A stretch of 8,392 bases of DNA. It comes from Flavobacteriaceae bacterium (lineage in GTDB: Bacteria > Bacteroidota > Bacteroidia > Flavobacteriales > Flavobacteriaceae). Within the stretch, counting starts at the first letter, position 1; every line of letters begins with the position of its first letter. Under the pieces are notes generated by a model that saw nothing but the letters and a program-made list of their open reading frames with translations, had not been told where the DNA came from and made no database searches. The stretch is from positions 1-8,392 of the forward strand of contig JAESTG010000095.1 of assembly GCA_016763715.1 (NCBI GenBank), given 5' to 3'. Below, one piece after another: positions 1 to 7,684 of this stretch. The position numbers were made by a program, and so were the translations under genes.

Positions 1-2
1 AT

Positions 3-59
3 ATTGGGGTAATGTTGTTGAGTTGGTATGGGATGTATGGTATGATTACAAAGCTATAG
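3..59 (+). CDS. C-terminal tail of an upstream gene, possibly a membrane protein (5' truncated)
   Basis: The frame beginning at base 3 is open from the left edge to a TAG at 57-59 and reads IGVMLLSWYGMYGMITKL. This short peptide is hydrophobic and aromatic with a basic residue near the end, as at the C-terminus of an inner-membrane protein. In a polysaccharide locus of this type a Wzx-like flippase would fit, but 18 residues cannot identify a family. The call is supported by position: the stop falls 5 bases before a GTG at 65 that gives the next protein a very natural N-terminus, so the two genes would be spaced as elsewhere in the operon. The competing reading is that the downstream frame, also open to the left edge, is the true coding frame here and this tail is a shadow. 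Confidence 0.35.
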   Translation: MGVMLLSWYGMYGMITKL

Positions 60-64
60 GTAAA

Positions 65-1429
65 GTGGAAAACAAAAAACGAATCTTACTATTTACCCCA
101 GATGGTACTGGAATTAAAAACTATTTGTATTCCAAGGTTTTTAGTACTGCGAATGCACATATCAGCTTGTTTCATAATTTTGATAGTGATACCCTTGCTC
201 ATTTAGATGGCAATATTAAAATTGATGATTACCATACAATTCCGAAGTACAAGGAAAGCATCAAAGAAAAGTTTTTAAGAGAGTTGATTCATACAGCTCG
301 TCTTACCTACAACGCAAAAAATGAGGCAAACCCTACCATTTTAGCTTTTCAAAAACGAAGCCATGGTAGCATAAAATTGAAGTTGTTTTATACTATAGCC
401 TCTTTGATGTCTCGACGATATAAAAAATATGAGCGCATCGTAAAATTAGAAAAGAAATACGACCAATCGCTAAAAAGCAACCCATTTTATAAAGAAGTTC
501 TTGAGCTTTTAAAGACTGCTAGTCCCGATGTTATTTTCTGTACACACCAAAGAGCATTGAAGGCGCCTACCGTTTTTATGGCGGCAAAAGCTTTAGGAAT
601 TTTAACGGCTACGGTTATCTACTCTTGGGATAATATTCCAAAAGCAAGGCTAGCACTTAGGGCAGATAAGTATTTAGTTTGGTCACAATATATGAAAGAT
701 GAATTGGAGCGAATGTACCCTGAGATAGCTTCAGAGAAAGTGATTGTCACGGGAACACCTCAATTTGAATTTTATAAAGACCCGAGTAATATTATGGAAC
801 GCTCAAAGTTTTATGAAACCTACGGTCTGGATCCTAATAAAAAGCTGATTTGTTTTTCAGGAGACGATGTCAAAACTTCGCCTTATGACCCACATTATTT
901 GAACGATTTGGCAGAAAGCTTGTCCAATGAAGATGCATATTACCAGATTGTCTTTAGACGCTGTCCAGTAGACCTTTCGGGGAGGTATGATTGGGTGGTG
1001 CATAAATTTCCAAACCTAATTGTTGAGATTCCTCCATTATGGAATTTCAATAGTAAAGTGTGGACCGCTGTTTATCCAGTCTATGAAGATGTAAAGCTGT
1101 TGGTAAGTTTAGCTTATTATTGCGATGTTGTTTTGAACGTTGGTTCCACGATGGCCTTCGATTTTGGAATGTTTGAAAAGCCTTGTGTTTATATCAATTA
1201 TGATCATGTTCCCGATAAAAACTGGTCCGTGAATACTATTTATCGCTACCAACACTTTGGAAGTATGCCTTCAAAAAAAGCAGTATATTGGTTAAACAGT
1301 AAAGAGGAAATTACCCAGCTAATTACCGAAGTTGTAAATAATCCAAAAACAGATATTTCCGAATGGTTTGAGGTTGTGGTGAATCATATGGAGGTTTCTT
1401 CAGAAAAAATCATTAAAGAATTAATATAA
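65..1429 (+). CDS. Capsule-type GT-B-like glycosyl/polyol-phosphate transferase, family unassigned
   Basis: This predicted cytoplasmic protein has 454 residues if started at GTG 65. From that start it begins MENKKRILLFTPDGTG, a beta-strand followed by a glycine loop as expected for the first Rossmann half of a GT-B fold. Other visible blocks are YSWDNIPKA around residues 186-194, ADKYLVWSQ at 200-208, VTGTPQF at 228-234, and NVGSTMAFDFG at 358-368 followed by EKPCVYINYD at 371-380. The last block resembles the C-terminal nucleotide-binding region of CDP-glycerol glycerophosphotransferase-like and other capsule transferases. It lacks the EX7E signature of its GT4 neighbours. It overlaps the next gene by one base (TAATG at 1427-1431). 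The role is inferred as transfer of a sugar or polyol phosphate to the growing repeat unit; donor and acceptor cannot be read from sequence. The frame remains open upstream to base 2, with TTG at 23 as an alternative start, so a longer protein beginning left of the window is possible. Confidence 0.72.
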   Translation: MENKKRILLFTPDGTGIKNYLYSKVFSTANAHISLFHNFDSDTLAHLDGNIKIDDYHTIPKYKESIKEKFLRELIHTARLTYNAKNEANPTILAFQKRSHGSIKLKLFYTIASLMSRRYKKYERIVKLEKKYDQSLKSNPFYKEVLELLKTASPDVIFCTHQRALKAPTVFMAAKALGILTATVIYSWDNIPKARLALRADKYLVWSQYMKDELERMYPEIASEKVIVTGTPQFEFYKDPSNIMERSKFYETYGLDPNKKLICFSGDDVKTSPYDPHYLNDLAESLSNEDAYYQIVFRRCPVDLSGRYDWVVHKFPNLIVEIPPLWNFNSKVWTAVYPVYEDVKLLVSLAYYCDVVLNVGSTMAFDFGMFEKPCVYINYDHVPDKNWSVNTIYRYQHFGSMPSKKAVYWLNSKEEITQLITEVVNNPKTDISEWFEVVVNHMEVSSEKIIKELI

Positions 1430-2559
1430 TGCACATTGTATTCCTTTCTGGTGAATACCCGTTATGGACCTCAGGAGGGGTGGGTACGTTTATCCAAACC
1501 TATGGACATTCTTTAGTTCAAGAAGGACATAAAGTGAGTGTAGTTGGGTCAGGTAAAGATGAGAAAGAACTGAAACTGGAAGATGACGGAATTCAAATTT
1601 ATAGATTGCCTAAGAATCCTAGTTCTTTGCCTGATTTTCTGTTCAATGGGTATCAAATTAATAAGAAACTAAAACAACTACATAAGGAAAACCCTATAGC
1701 AGTTATTGAAGCTTCCGAGGCTGGATTGGCCTTGCTTTCAAAGAGACATCCGGCTAAAAAAGTAATTCGATTGCATGGTGGACATCATTTTTTTGCTGAA
1801 GCTGAAAAACGTAAAATTAACTGGCGAAAAGGTATGTTGGAGAAGAAATCGTTTTCAAAAGCTGATGGGTTTATTGCGATCTCTCAGTATGTGAAAGATC
1901 ATACCGCGAAATATTTATCTTATGGAAATCGACCCATAGAGATTATTAACCTTCCTTTAGATACCTCCAAAGAGGTGGCACAGGTTGCGGTTCAAGAAAA
2001 TCATATCTTATTTGCAGGAACGGTTTGCGAAAAGAAAGGAATTCGACAATTAATTGAGGCCTATAAATTGGTGCGTGAAAAGTATCCCAATAAGGTGTTG
2101 GACATTTATGGGCGTGAATGGTTTTATCCCAATGGGAACTCATACCACCAAATGTTAACTCAAAACTATGATGCTACTTATTTTGAAAATGTGACCTTTC
2201 ATGGAAGTATATCTAGAGAGGAATTGGATAAAAAATACTCCGAAGCTGTTTTCTGCGTATTTCCATCTCACATGGAAACACAAGGATTAGTATCTATTGA
2301 AGCGATGCTGTTGGGGAAACCAGTGATTTTTTCAAAGTATGGGCCAGGGACAGAAACTGTGGAACATCAAAAAACAGGACTCCTTTGTGATGTGTACGAT
2401 CCGAGTGATATTGCTGAGAAAATGATTTGGTGCATTGAAAATCCGGAGGAAGCTAATTTGTTGGGTATAGCTGCATCCAAAATTGTTAAGAAGCGTTACG
2501 ACTCGAATACTATTGTAAAGAAAAACATTCAATTTTACCAAACCCTAATTGGAAATTAA
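1429..2559 (+). CDS. GT4-family glycosyltransferase
   Basis: This 376-residue protein has a normal length for a retaining GT-B glycosyltransferase of family GT4. The N-terminal half starts MHIVFLSGEYPLWTSGGVGT, with the glycine loop GGVGT at residues 16-20 that is typical of GT4 acceptor domains. The interdomain region reaches FIAISQYV at 148-155. The C-terminal nucleotide-sugar domain begins ILFAGTVCEKKG at 193-204, whose lysines occupy the usual donor-phosphate-binding position. The EX7E motif is intact: E283 and E291 in ETQGLVSIE, followed by AMLLGKPVI. The enzyme is expected to act at the cytoplasmic face of the inner membrane, adding one sugar to a lipid-linked repeat unit; the sugar is not predictable. 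The ATG overlaps the previous stop codon by one base and the stop overlaps the next ATG in the same way, implying translational coupling on both sides. Confidence 0.93.
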   Translation: MHIVFLSGEYPLWTSGGVGTFIQTYGHSLVQEGHKVSVVGSGKDEKELKLEDDGIQIYRLPKNPSSLPDFLFNGYQINKKLKQLHKENPIAVIEASEAGLALLSKRHPAKKVIRLHGGHHFFAEAEKRKINWRKGMLEKKSFSKADGFIAISQYVKDHTAKYLSYGNRPIEIINLPLDTSKEVAQVAVQENHILFAGTVCEKKGIRQLIEAYKLVREKYPNKVLDIYGREWFYPNGNSYHQMLTQNYDATYFENVTFHGSISREELDKKYSEAVFCVFPSHMETQGLVSIEAMLLGKPVIFSKYGPGTETVEHQKTGLLCDVYDPSDIAEKMIWCIENPEEANLLGIAASKIVKKRYDSNTIVKKNIQFYQTLIGN

Positions 2560-3451
2560 TGGCGTTTTTGAAACCCACACACCAACAAAAAACGTTATTA
2601 TTCAAGACGTTAAACTTGCTTCCAACGAGGCTTGGAATGTCTATTTATTACAAATTGCAGAGCTTTGCTAACCGAGGAAAATTACATGTTAAATTAAAAG
2701 CTACCGAACGATCCTTTCAGGTTGCCACTCGAATATTGAAGACCTACCAAATGAACTTTGAAAATAAAGTTTGTGTTGAATTAGGGTCAGGATGGTTACC
2801 TATTTTGCCCTACCTTTTGTTAACCAAAGGCGAAGCTAAAAGAGTTGATACGTACGATATAAATGAACATTATAATGCTGGGAAAATTCAAAAATTGAAC
2901 ACTCACTTTAAAGATGAATTCGACAAAAATGACATACGTTTAGAAGGAGCTTATAATTTACCGAGCTCCATGCGATATTATCCTAAAACACCAATTGAAA
3001 AAGGGAGTCTAGGAGAAGTGGATATTGTGATATCTAGATTTGTATTGGAACATGTGCCACCAGTGATATAAAAAAAATACACAAAAATTTTCACGAACAG
3101 TTACCTGTAGGGGGCTGTGTACTGCATTTAATTTCTCCAAGTGATCATAGGGCTTATAGTGATTTGTCCTTGTCTTTATATGATTTTTTAAGGTATAGCC
3201 AAGAAGAATGGGATCGTATTCAAACAAAATTTGATTATCATAATAGATTGCGCCTCCCTCAGTATCTTGATATTTTTAAAGAGTATTTTGAGATTGTTCA
3301 TATTGAATTCAATGCGTGTAAAATTCCGAGTGAGTCATATGACAAATTCAAACGGCTAAATATTCATGAGGATTATAAGGGTTTTTCGGAGGAAGAACTT
3401 ACCGCAGGAAGTATCAATGTGCTCTTGAGGAAAAGAGCTATTTCAGACTAA
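2559..3451 (+). pseudogene. Class I SAM-dependent methyltransferase, frameshifted near base 3062
   Basis: The first part (2559-3071, 170 residues) carries the SAM-binding motif I VCVELGSGWLPILP at residues 71-84, an acidic post-I segment VDTYDIN at 96-102, and the motif DIVISRFVLEHVPP at 155-168. It then stops at TAA 3069-3071. The -1 frame continues immediately at 3062 with SDIKKIHKNFHEQLPVGG, then VLHLISPSDHRAYSD and YDFLRYSQEEW, to TAA at 3449-3451. This is exactly the C-terminal half expected of a class I methyltransferase (a hydrophilic helix, the PVGG turn, then a beta-strand). Restoring one base between 3038 and 3068 gives a continuous protein of 297 residues. The start overlaps the previous gene's stop (TAATG at 2557-2561). 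It would methylate a sugar or related small molecule of the glycan. As written, the first fragment lacks the C-terminal part of the fold, and a reinitiated product from ATG 3164 would lack the SAM domain. A real mutation and a sequencing error cannot be told apart here. Confidence 0.85.
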
Positions 3452-3496
3452 ATAGTGAAGAAGTGAATGATTTAATAAATTTAGAAATACTGTAGA

Positions 3497-4564
3497 ATGA
3501 AACAATGTGTCTTTCTAGCATATTCGGTAGGTGATTCTTCGGTTTCAGTGTTCTTTTCTGAATTGGCTCAATTATTGGCTAAGGACTATTTGGTCGTTGT
3601 TTTTTCAGATAAAAAAAGGGAATTATCTTTTTCTTCTCAAAATGTAATCTTGTTGCATTGGCCCTCAGAACGACCTACGAAGTGGAAGGATTTTTTGTTT
3701 TTGAAACGACAAATAAATAAGTATCGACCAAATTTGATGCTTTCAACTTTTGGGGCTAATAATATGTTTTTAGTAACGGGTTATCTAAAAAGAGTTTCAC
3801 ATAGAATTGCCACCCATAGAACAATATCGAGTCATTTTAAATCTAGTAAATTCAATTTATTAAGAAAGAGGTGGGTGTTTAAATTGGCAACCGAAATAAT
3901 GACGAATTCTGTGGCGACCAAGGAAGACTTGATTGCAACATTCGGTGTAGTTTCCGAGAAAATACGGGTAACCTATAATGCGGTTGTCAATCCAAACCTC
4001 CAAGAGGTTAGAGATCCCAATTTAATTGTGTACGCAGGAAGGCTGAGTGCTAACAAGGGAACTCAGGTGCTTTTAGATGCTTTTGCCACAATAGTAAAGA
4101 ATATGCCAAAATTACATCTAAAAGTGTTGGGTGGTACTGCTGGTGAGGTTCAAAAATATAAAGATAAAGCAGAAGAGCTTTCTATAAACAAACAGACAAC
4201 TTTTTTGGGGAATCAACCGAGAGCAGAACTTCTTAAACAGTTTTCTAAAGCTCGATACGTAGTAGTTCCATCATTGTCTGAAGCTTTTGGCTTTGTGGTT
4301 ATCGAAGCTTTTTCAACGCGGACTCCTGTTATTGGATCGAATACAGGTGGTATAAAAGAGATTGTACGGGACGGAAAGGATGGTTTTTTGGTAACACCAG
4401 GTGATGTTGAAGATTTGGCAAAGGCCATGACGATATTGAATAATGATTTGGATATGGCAATAGAAATGGGAGAAAGCGCACATCAAAGATTTTTAAATAC
4501 TTTTGAGTTATATAAGGTAGTTGAAGAACTAAGCCAGTATCTTGTAACTAAAATAAACAGCTAG
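3497..4564 (+). CDS. GT4-family glycosyltransferase
   Basis: This 355-residue protein is clearly GT-B, family GT4 (retaining). The C-terminal donor-binding domain shows the textbook series: LIVYAGRLSANKG at residues 176-188, with R182 and K187 at the phosphate-binding positions; LGNQPRAELLKQF at 237-249; the EX7E motif E262 to E270 in EAFGFVVIE; and then TPVIGSNTGGIKEIV at 276-290. The N-terminal half is more divergent and lacks a clear GGxG loop, having YSVGDSSVSVFF at 9-20 instead; this half usually recognises the acceptor and varies between GT4 members. It is expected to add one sugar to the lipid-linked intermediate in the cytoplasm. A 45-base gap separates it from the frameshifted methyltransferase gene, the longest spacer in the window. 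ATG 3497 is the natural start, giving MKQCVFLAYS as the first beta-strand. No Shine-Dalgarno sequence is visible. The next gene follows after 3 bases. Confidence 0.93.
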   Translation: MKQCVFLAYSVGDSSVSVFFSELAQLLAKDYLVVVFSDKKRELSFSSQNVILLHWPSERPTKWKDFLFLKRQINKYRPNLMLSTFGANNMFLVTGYLKRVSHRIATHRTISSHFKSSKFNLLRKRWVFKLATEIMTNSVATKEDLIATFGVVSEKIRVTYNAVVNPNLQEVRDPNLIVYAGRLSANKGTQVLLDAFATIVKNMPKLHLKVLGGTAGEVQKYKDKAEELSINKQTTFLGNQPRAELLKQFSKARYVVVPSLSEAFGFVVIEAFSTRTPVIGSNTGGIKEIVRDGKDGFLVTPGDVEDLAKAMTILNNDLDMAIEMGESAHQRFLNTFELYKVVEELSQYLVTKINS

Positions 4565-4567
4565 TTT

Positions 4568-5485
4568 ATGAATAGAATTAAGTGGGTTCAATTTGCTTGT
4601 TCTTTCTTTCCTCCCATAATATCTCAACAGGTGAGGGAAAAACTCATCTCTATTCCTAATGCCGAAAAGTTAGCCTTGGATTTTCGACGTAAATCTTTTA
4701 CAGGCAGTTATTTACAAGGAAATACAAGTGACTTTCACGCCTTCAAGTTTCTAATTCACGGTTATTTTGAATGGAGGAATGTGGTATTGACTCATTCTAT
4801 ATTGAAGTTTAAAAAAGGTGATCTTGTAGAAGTAGGTGCTAATGTTGGTACCGAAACGATTTCTTTTGCCGATATAAATCCGAATAATAAGGTTCACGCT
4901 TACGAACCGTTGCCTGTTAATTTTAAAAGTCTATTGACCATTAAGGAACAGAACAAATTAGAGCATTTAAACTTGTATGACGTACTTGTTTCTAATAAAA
5001 AGGGCGAGGCACACTTTCAGATTCCCGCTAAAAATAGTTCTGGTTCTGGTCATATTTCTTCTGAAGAGAATACTAAAACACAAAAATTTGATGTGGTTAC
5101 TTTGGATGAGCATTTGCAAAATGTTAATTCATGTGCTGCAATCATTGCTGATGTGGAAGGTTTTGAGCCTCAGATACTCGATGGCGGAGCCAACTTTATT
5201 GAAAGAACTAAACCATTTCTAATTTTGGAAGTAAACGCTCGATTTTTAAAAGAACGTGCGGGTATTTCGGTAGAAATATTCTTTAAGCGATTAACAAAGA
5301 TGGGGTATACCTCATTTTATATTAACCGATTGGGAATCTCAAAAGTGGACCCAGCTGATTTTAAGATAGAATCTAATAAAAACTGGATTTGCATACCTAA
5401 TGAGTATGTAAATATGAAATCCAAATTGTCTCGGTCTATTGCCTTGAATGCATTTAATCCTTTGTTGAGATATATAATTTTGTAA
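4568..5485 (+). CDS. FkbM-family SAM-dependent methyltransferase
   Basis: This 305-residue protein is recognisable as an FkbM-type O-methyltransferase, a class I SAM-dependent family named from the FK506 cluster and frequent in glycan loci. SAM motif I is LVEVGANVGTETISFA at residues 86-101. The family hallmark AYEPLPVNF follows at 111-119, with the acidic residue that usually binds the SAM ribose. Further along are VVTLDEHL at 176-183 and IADVEGFEPQILDGG at 193-207, the conserved C-terminal FkbM block with DVEG. The first 80 residues are a less conserved lead-in domain, not a signal peptide. All expected motifs are present, so the enzyme looks functional. By context it probably O-methylates a sugar hydroxyl on the repeat unit; the exact position and sugar are unknown. 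The gene starts 3 bases after the preceding glycosyltransferase stop, so the two are co-transcribed and may act on the same residue. Confidence 0.92.
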   Translation: MNRIKWVQFACSFFPPIISQQVREKLISIPNAEKLALDFRRKSFTGSYLQGNTSDFHAFKFLIHGYFEWRNVVLTHSILKFKKGDLVEVGANVGTETISFADINPNNKVHAYEPLPVNFKSLLTIKEQNKLEHLNLYDVLVSNKKGEAHFQIPAKNSSGSGHISSEENTKTQKFDVVTLDEHLQNVNSCAAIIADVEGFEPQILDGGANFIERTKPFLILEVNARFLKERAGISVEIFFKRLTKMGYTSFYINRLGISKVDPADFKIESNKNWICIPNEYVNMKSKLSRSIALNAFNPLLRYIIL

Positions 5486-5507
5486 GAACGATTATCTTCC
5501 CAGTATC

Positions 5508-6620
5508 ATGAAACTAGCAATTATTACTCATGTAGAACATATTCCAAAAGGGGAGACCTATTTTGGGTATAGTGCCTATGTGCGTGAGATAAATATTTGG
5601 GGGAAGTATGCCTCAGAGCTTATTGTTGTTGCACCTGTGGTTCGTCAGGAAATCACTAAAATTCATTTAGATTACGCACATAAAAACATTCGGTTGTTGA
5701 AAGTACCAGTAGTATCGCTTACTTCAATTTGGGAGGTGTTACGTACGCTTGTGTTGATACCAGTATTGGTAATTCAAATTTGGAGGGCTATGCGAAAAGC
5801 AGACCACATTCATTTACGATGTCCAGGTAATTTAGGACTTGTTGGTTGTTGTGTGCAAGTATTATTTCCGAAGAAACCAAAAACTGCAAAGTATGCGGGT
5901 AATTGGGATCCAAACGCAAAACAGCCACGTAGTTATCGTTGGCAAAAATGGATTCTTTCCAATACTTTTTTAACCCGAAACATGAAAGTATTGGTCTATG
6001 GAGCCTGGCCTAGGCAAACTAAAAATGTACAAGCGTTTTTTACTGCGTCCTATCCTAAAACCAAAGTCGAAGGTGTAACGGAAAGGTCGTTTATGACACC
6101 ATTAAAGTTTATGTTTGTTGGGAGTCTTTCTTCGGGTAAAAGACCTGTTTATGCACTTCAACTTATAGAAGCTCTGTCTAAAAAAGGTGTAAACTGTGAG
6201 TTAGAGTATTTTGGTGAGGGAGTAGAGAGAGCGAATTTAGAAACTTACATAAAGAATAACTCATTGGAACAATTGGTCAAGCTACATGGAAATCAGACTG
6301 CGGAGTTTGTTGAAGAATCCTATAAAAACAACCATTTTCTAATATTACCGTCCCAGTCTGAAGGGTGGCCAAAAGTAGTTGCAGAGGCAATGTTTTGGGG
6401 GTGTATCCCTATTGCAACCAAAATTTCATGCGTACCTTGGATGTTGGATAACGGAAATCGAGGGGTTTTGATAGAGGCGAATTTGGAAGAAGATGTTTCA
6501 TATCTACTATCGATAATTTCCGAAGAAAATAGCCTAAAGGAAATGTCTAAAAATGGGCAGCGTTGGTCCCAAGAGTATACATTGGATAAGTTTGAGGAAG
6601 AAATTCAAAAATTCTTGTAA
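5508..6620 (+). CDS. GT4-like glycosyltransferase with a divergent N-terminal domain
   Basis: This 370-residue protein is assigned to GT-B/GT4 from its C-terminal half: FMFVGSLSSGKRP at residues 201-213 (donor loop, K211), YFGEGVERANL at 234-244, LHGNQTAEFVEESY at 259-272, and EX7E with E285 and E293 in EGWPKVVAE, followed by AMFWGCIPIATKISCVPWML at 294-313. The N-terminal half is unusual. It starts MKLAIITHVEHIPKGETYFG but has no GGxG loop, carries a strongly hydrophobic segment at about 77-92 (LVLIPVLVIQIW region) that could lie on the membrane, and has a basic, aromatic block KYAGNWDPNAKQPRSYRWQK at 128-147. These parts likely set acceptor specificity. It would add a sugar to the lipid-linked intermediate at the inner membrane. 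It follows the FkbM gene after 22 bases and overlaps the next gene by one base (TAATG at 6618-6622). The GT4 call is firm; the substrate is unknown. Confidence 0.88.
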   Translation: MKLAIITHVEHIPKGETYFGYSAYVREINIWGKYASELIVVAPVVRQEITKIHLDYAHKNIRLLKVPVVSLTSIWEVLRTLVLIPVLVIQIWRAMRKADHIHLRCPGNLGLVGCCVQVLFPKKPKTAKYAGNWDPNAKQPRSYRWQKWILSNTFLTRNMKVLVYGAWPRQTKNVQAFFTASYPKTKVEGVTERSFMTPLKFMFVGSLSSGKRPVYALQLIEALSKKGVNCELEYFGEGVERANLETYIKNNSLEQLVKLHGNQTAEFVEESYKNNHFLILPSQSEGWPKVVAEAMFWGCIPIATKISCVPWMLDNGNRGVLIEANLEEDVSYLLSIISEENSLKEMSKNGQRWSQEYTLDKFEEEIQKFL

Positions 6621-7684
6621 TGAAGGTGCTACAACTCATAGATTCGTTAGATGCTGGTGGAGCAGAACGTATTGCCGTTACGTTAGCGAATGTGCTTTCA
6701 AAAGAAGTTGAGGCTTCCCATTTGTGTGTTACTAGAGCCGAAGGAGTTTTAAAAAGGCAATTGTCGTCAAAGGTGCATTTTGAATTTATTAGAAAGAAAT
6801 CGACGTTAGACTTAAGGGCTGTTATCAAGTTGCGGTCTTATTTGAAATTGTATAAAATTGATGTGATTCATGCACATACTACTTCTTATTTTTTTGGAAC
6901 GTTAGTCAAAATAGTCTACCCAAAAGTAAAACTGATTTGGCATACGCATTTAGGCAAACGAGTTGATACTTTAAGGCGTCAAAATATGATGCTTTATTTC
7001 TGCTCTCTTTTTTTCACTTCTATCATTGCAGTAAATCAGGAATTGAAATCGTGGTGTCTCCGTAAATTACTAGTAAGCGATGTATTTTATGTTCCCAACT
7101 TTGTTGTATTTCCTGAGCCTAATGAAGAAGTGCAAAATTCTAGGGAGTTGTCCATCGTGTGTTTAGCCAATCTTAAAACGCCGAAAAATCATCTTAATTT
7201 AATTTATGCATTTCAAAAAATACATAATGACTTTCCCAATTGGAAATTACTTCTTGCGGGGAAAGATTTTGAGGATAATTATTCTAAAAAATTGAATGAA
7301 GTTATAGAGGATGCTGGTTTGGAAAATAAGGTCGTATTTTTGGGGCAACAAGAGGAGGTTGATTTACTTTTATCTAGATGCTCCATAGGTGTCTTGGCTT
7401 CAGATAGTGAAGGTTTACCTATGGTATTATTGGAATATGGTATGGCAGAACTAGTGGTGATAGCCACAAAAGTAGGGCATTGTGAAGATGTATTGGCTGG
7501 GTTTGGATTGACTGTGGCGCCTAAGGATTCTAATGCTCTATCGAAGGGACTTGCAACATATATGGAGGATGAGGGTAAGCGCAAAACTGATTCGAAATTA
7601 TTCAGAAATCATATTCGAGGAAATTATTCAGTGGAGGCCGTTTTGCCTCAATTAATGAACATTTATAATAAAATAAGTTATTAA
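6620..7684 (+). CDS. GT4-family glycosyltransferase
   Basis: This 354-residue protein is a typical GT4 enzyme. The N-terminus MKVLQLIDSLDAGGAERIAV contains the classical loop DAGGAER at residues 11-17, and the acceptor domain has the common DVIHAHTTSYFFG at 81-93. The C-terminal domain starts SIVCLANLKTPKNH at 178-191, in the position of the donor-phosphate loop. It continues through LLLAGKD at 210-216 and VVFLGQQEEVDLLL at 238-251, and holds EX7E with E264 and E272 in EGLPMVLLE. The stretch after the motif, VVIATKVGHCEDVL at 279-292, matches the family pattern. It is expected to transfer one sugar with retention of configuration in the cytoplasm. Start ATG 6620 overlaps the preceding TAA by one base, consistent with translational coupling. 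Its stop at 7682-7684 lies inside the open frame of the following membrane protein, so the two genes probably overlap or abut. Confidence 0.93.
   Translation: MKVLQLIDSLDAGGAERIAVTLANVLSKEVEASHLCVTRAEGVLKRQLSSKVHFEFIRKKSTLDLRAVIKLRSYLKLYKIDVIHAHTTSYFFGTLVKIVYPKVKLIWHTHLGKRVDTLRRQNMMLYFCSLFFTSIIAVNQELKSWCLRKLLVSDVFYVPNFVVFPEPNEEVQNSRELSIVCLANLKTPKNHLNLIYAFQKIHNDFPNWKLLLAGKDFEDNYSKKLNEVIEDAGLENKVVFLGQQEEVDLLLSRCSIGVLASDSEGLPMVLLEYGMAELVVIATKVGHCEDVLAGFGLTVAPKDSNALSKGLATYMEDEGKRKTDSKLFRNHIRGNYSVEAVLPQLMNIYNKISY

Noticed and set aside
3062..3077. Programmed -1 frameshifting or slipped-strand phase variation at the methyltransferase break
   Set aside because: The eight-A run at 3070-3077 lies mostly after the frame-0 stop at 3069-3071, so slippage within it cannot bypass that stop. 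The codons before the stop (CCA CCA GTG ATA) do not form a slippery heptamer, and no tandem repeat long enough for phase variation is present.
3164..3451. A separate small gene starting at ATG 3164
   Set aside because: The same frame is open and methyltransferase-like from 3062, upstream of this ATG, so this is the C-terminal half of the broken gene.
3452..3496. Possible terminator or internal promoter in the longest spacer
   Set aside because: The 45 bases contain an AT-rich near-palindrome (around TTTAATAAATTTA) but no GC-rich stem with a T-tract, and no convincing Bacteroidota -7 TAnnTTTG / -33 TTTG pair.
4977..5222. An 81-codon + strand frame with a hydrophobic, membrane-like translation
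   Set aside because: It is nested in the FkbM methyltransferase gene, whose own frame has all family motifs across the same bases. The hydrophobicity is a by-product of AT-rich codons read out of frame.
7279..7584. A 101-codon open frame on the minus strand
   Set aside because: It lies entirely inside the well-supported GT4 gene on the + strand and its translation is serine/proline-rich with no recognisable domain. The same applies to the shorter minus-strand frames at 1946-2143, 2332-2541, 3009-3227, 4213-4428 and 6547-6828.
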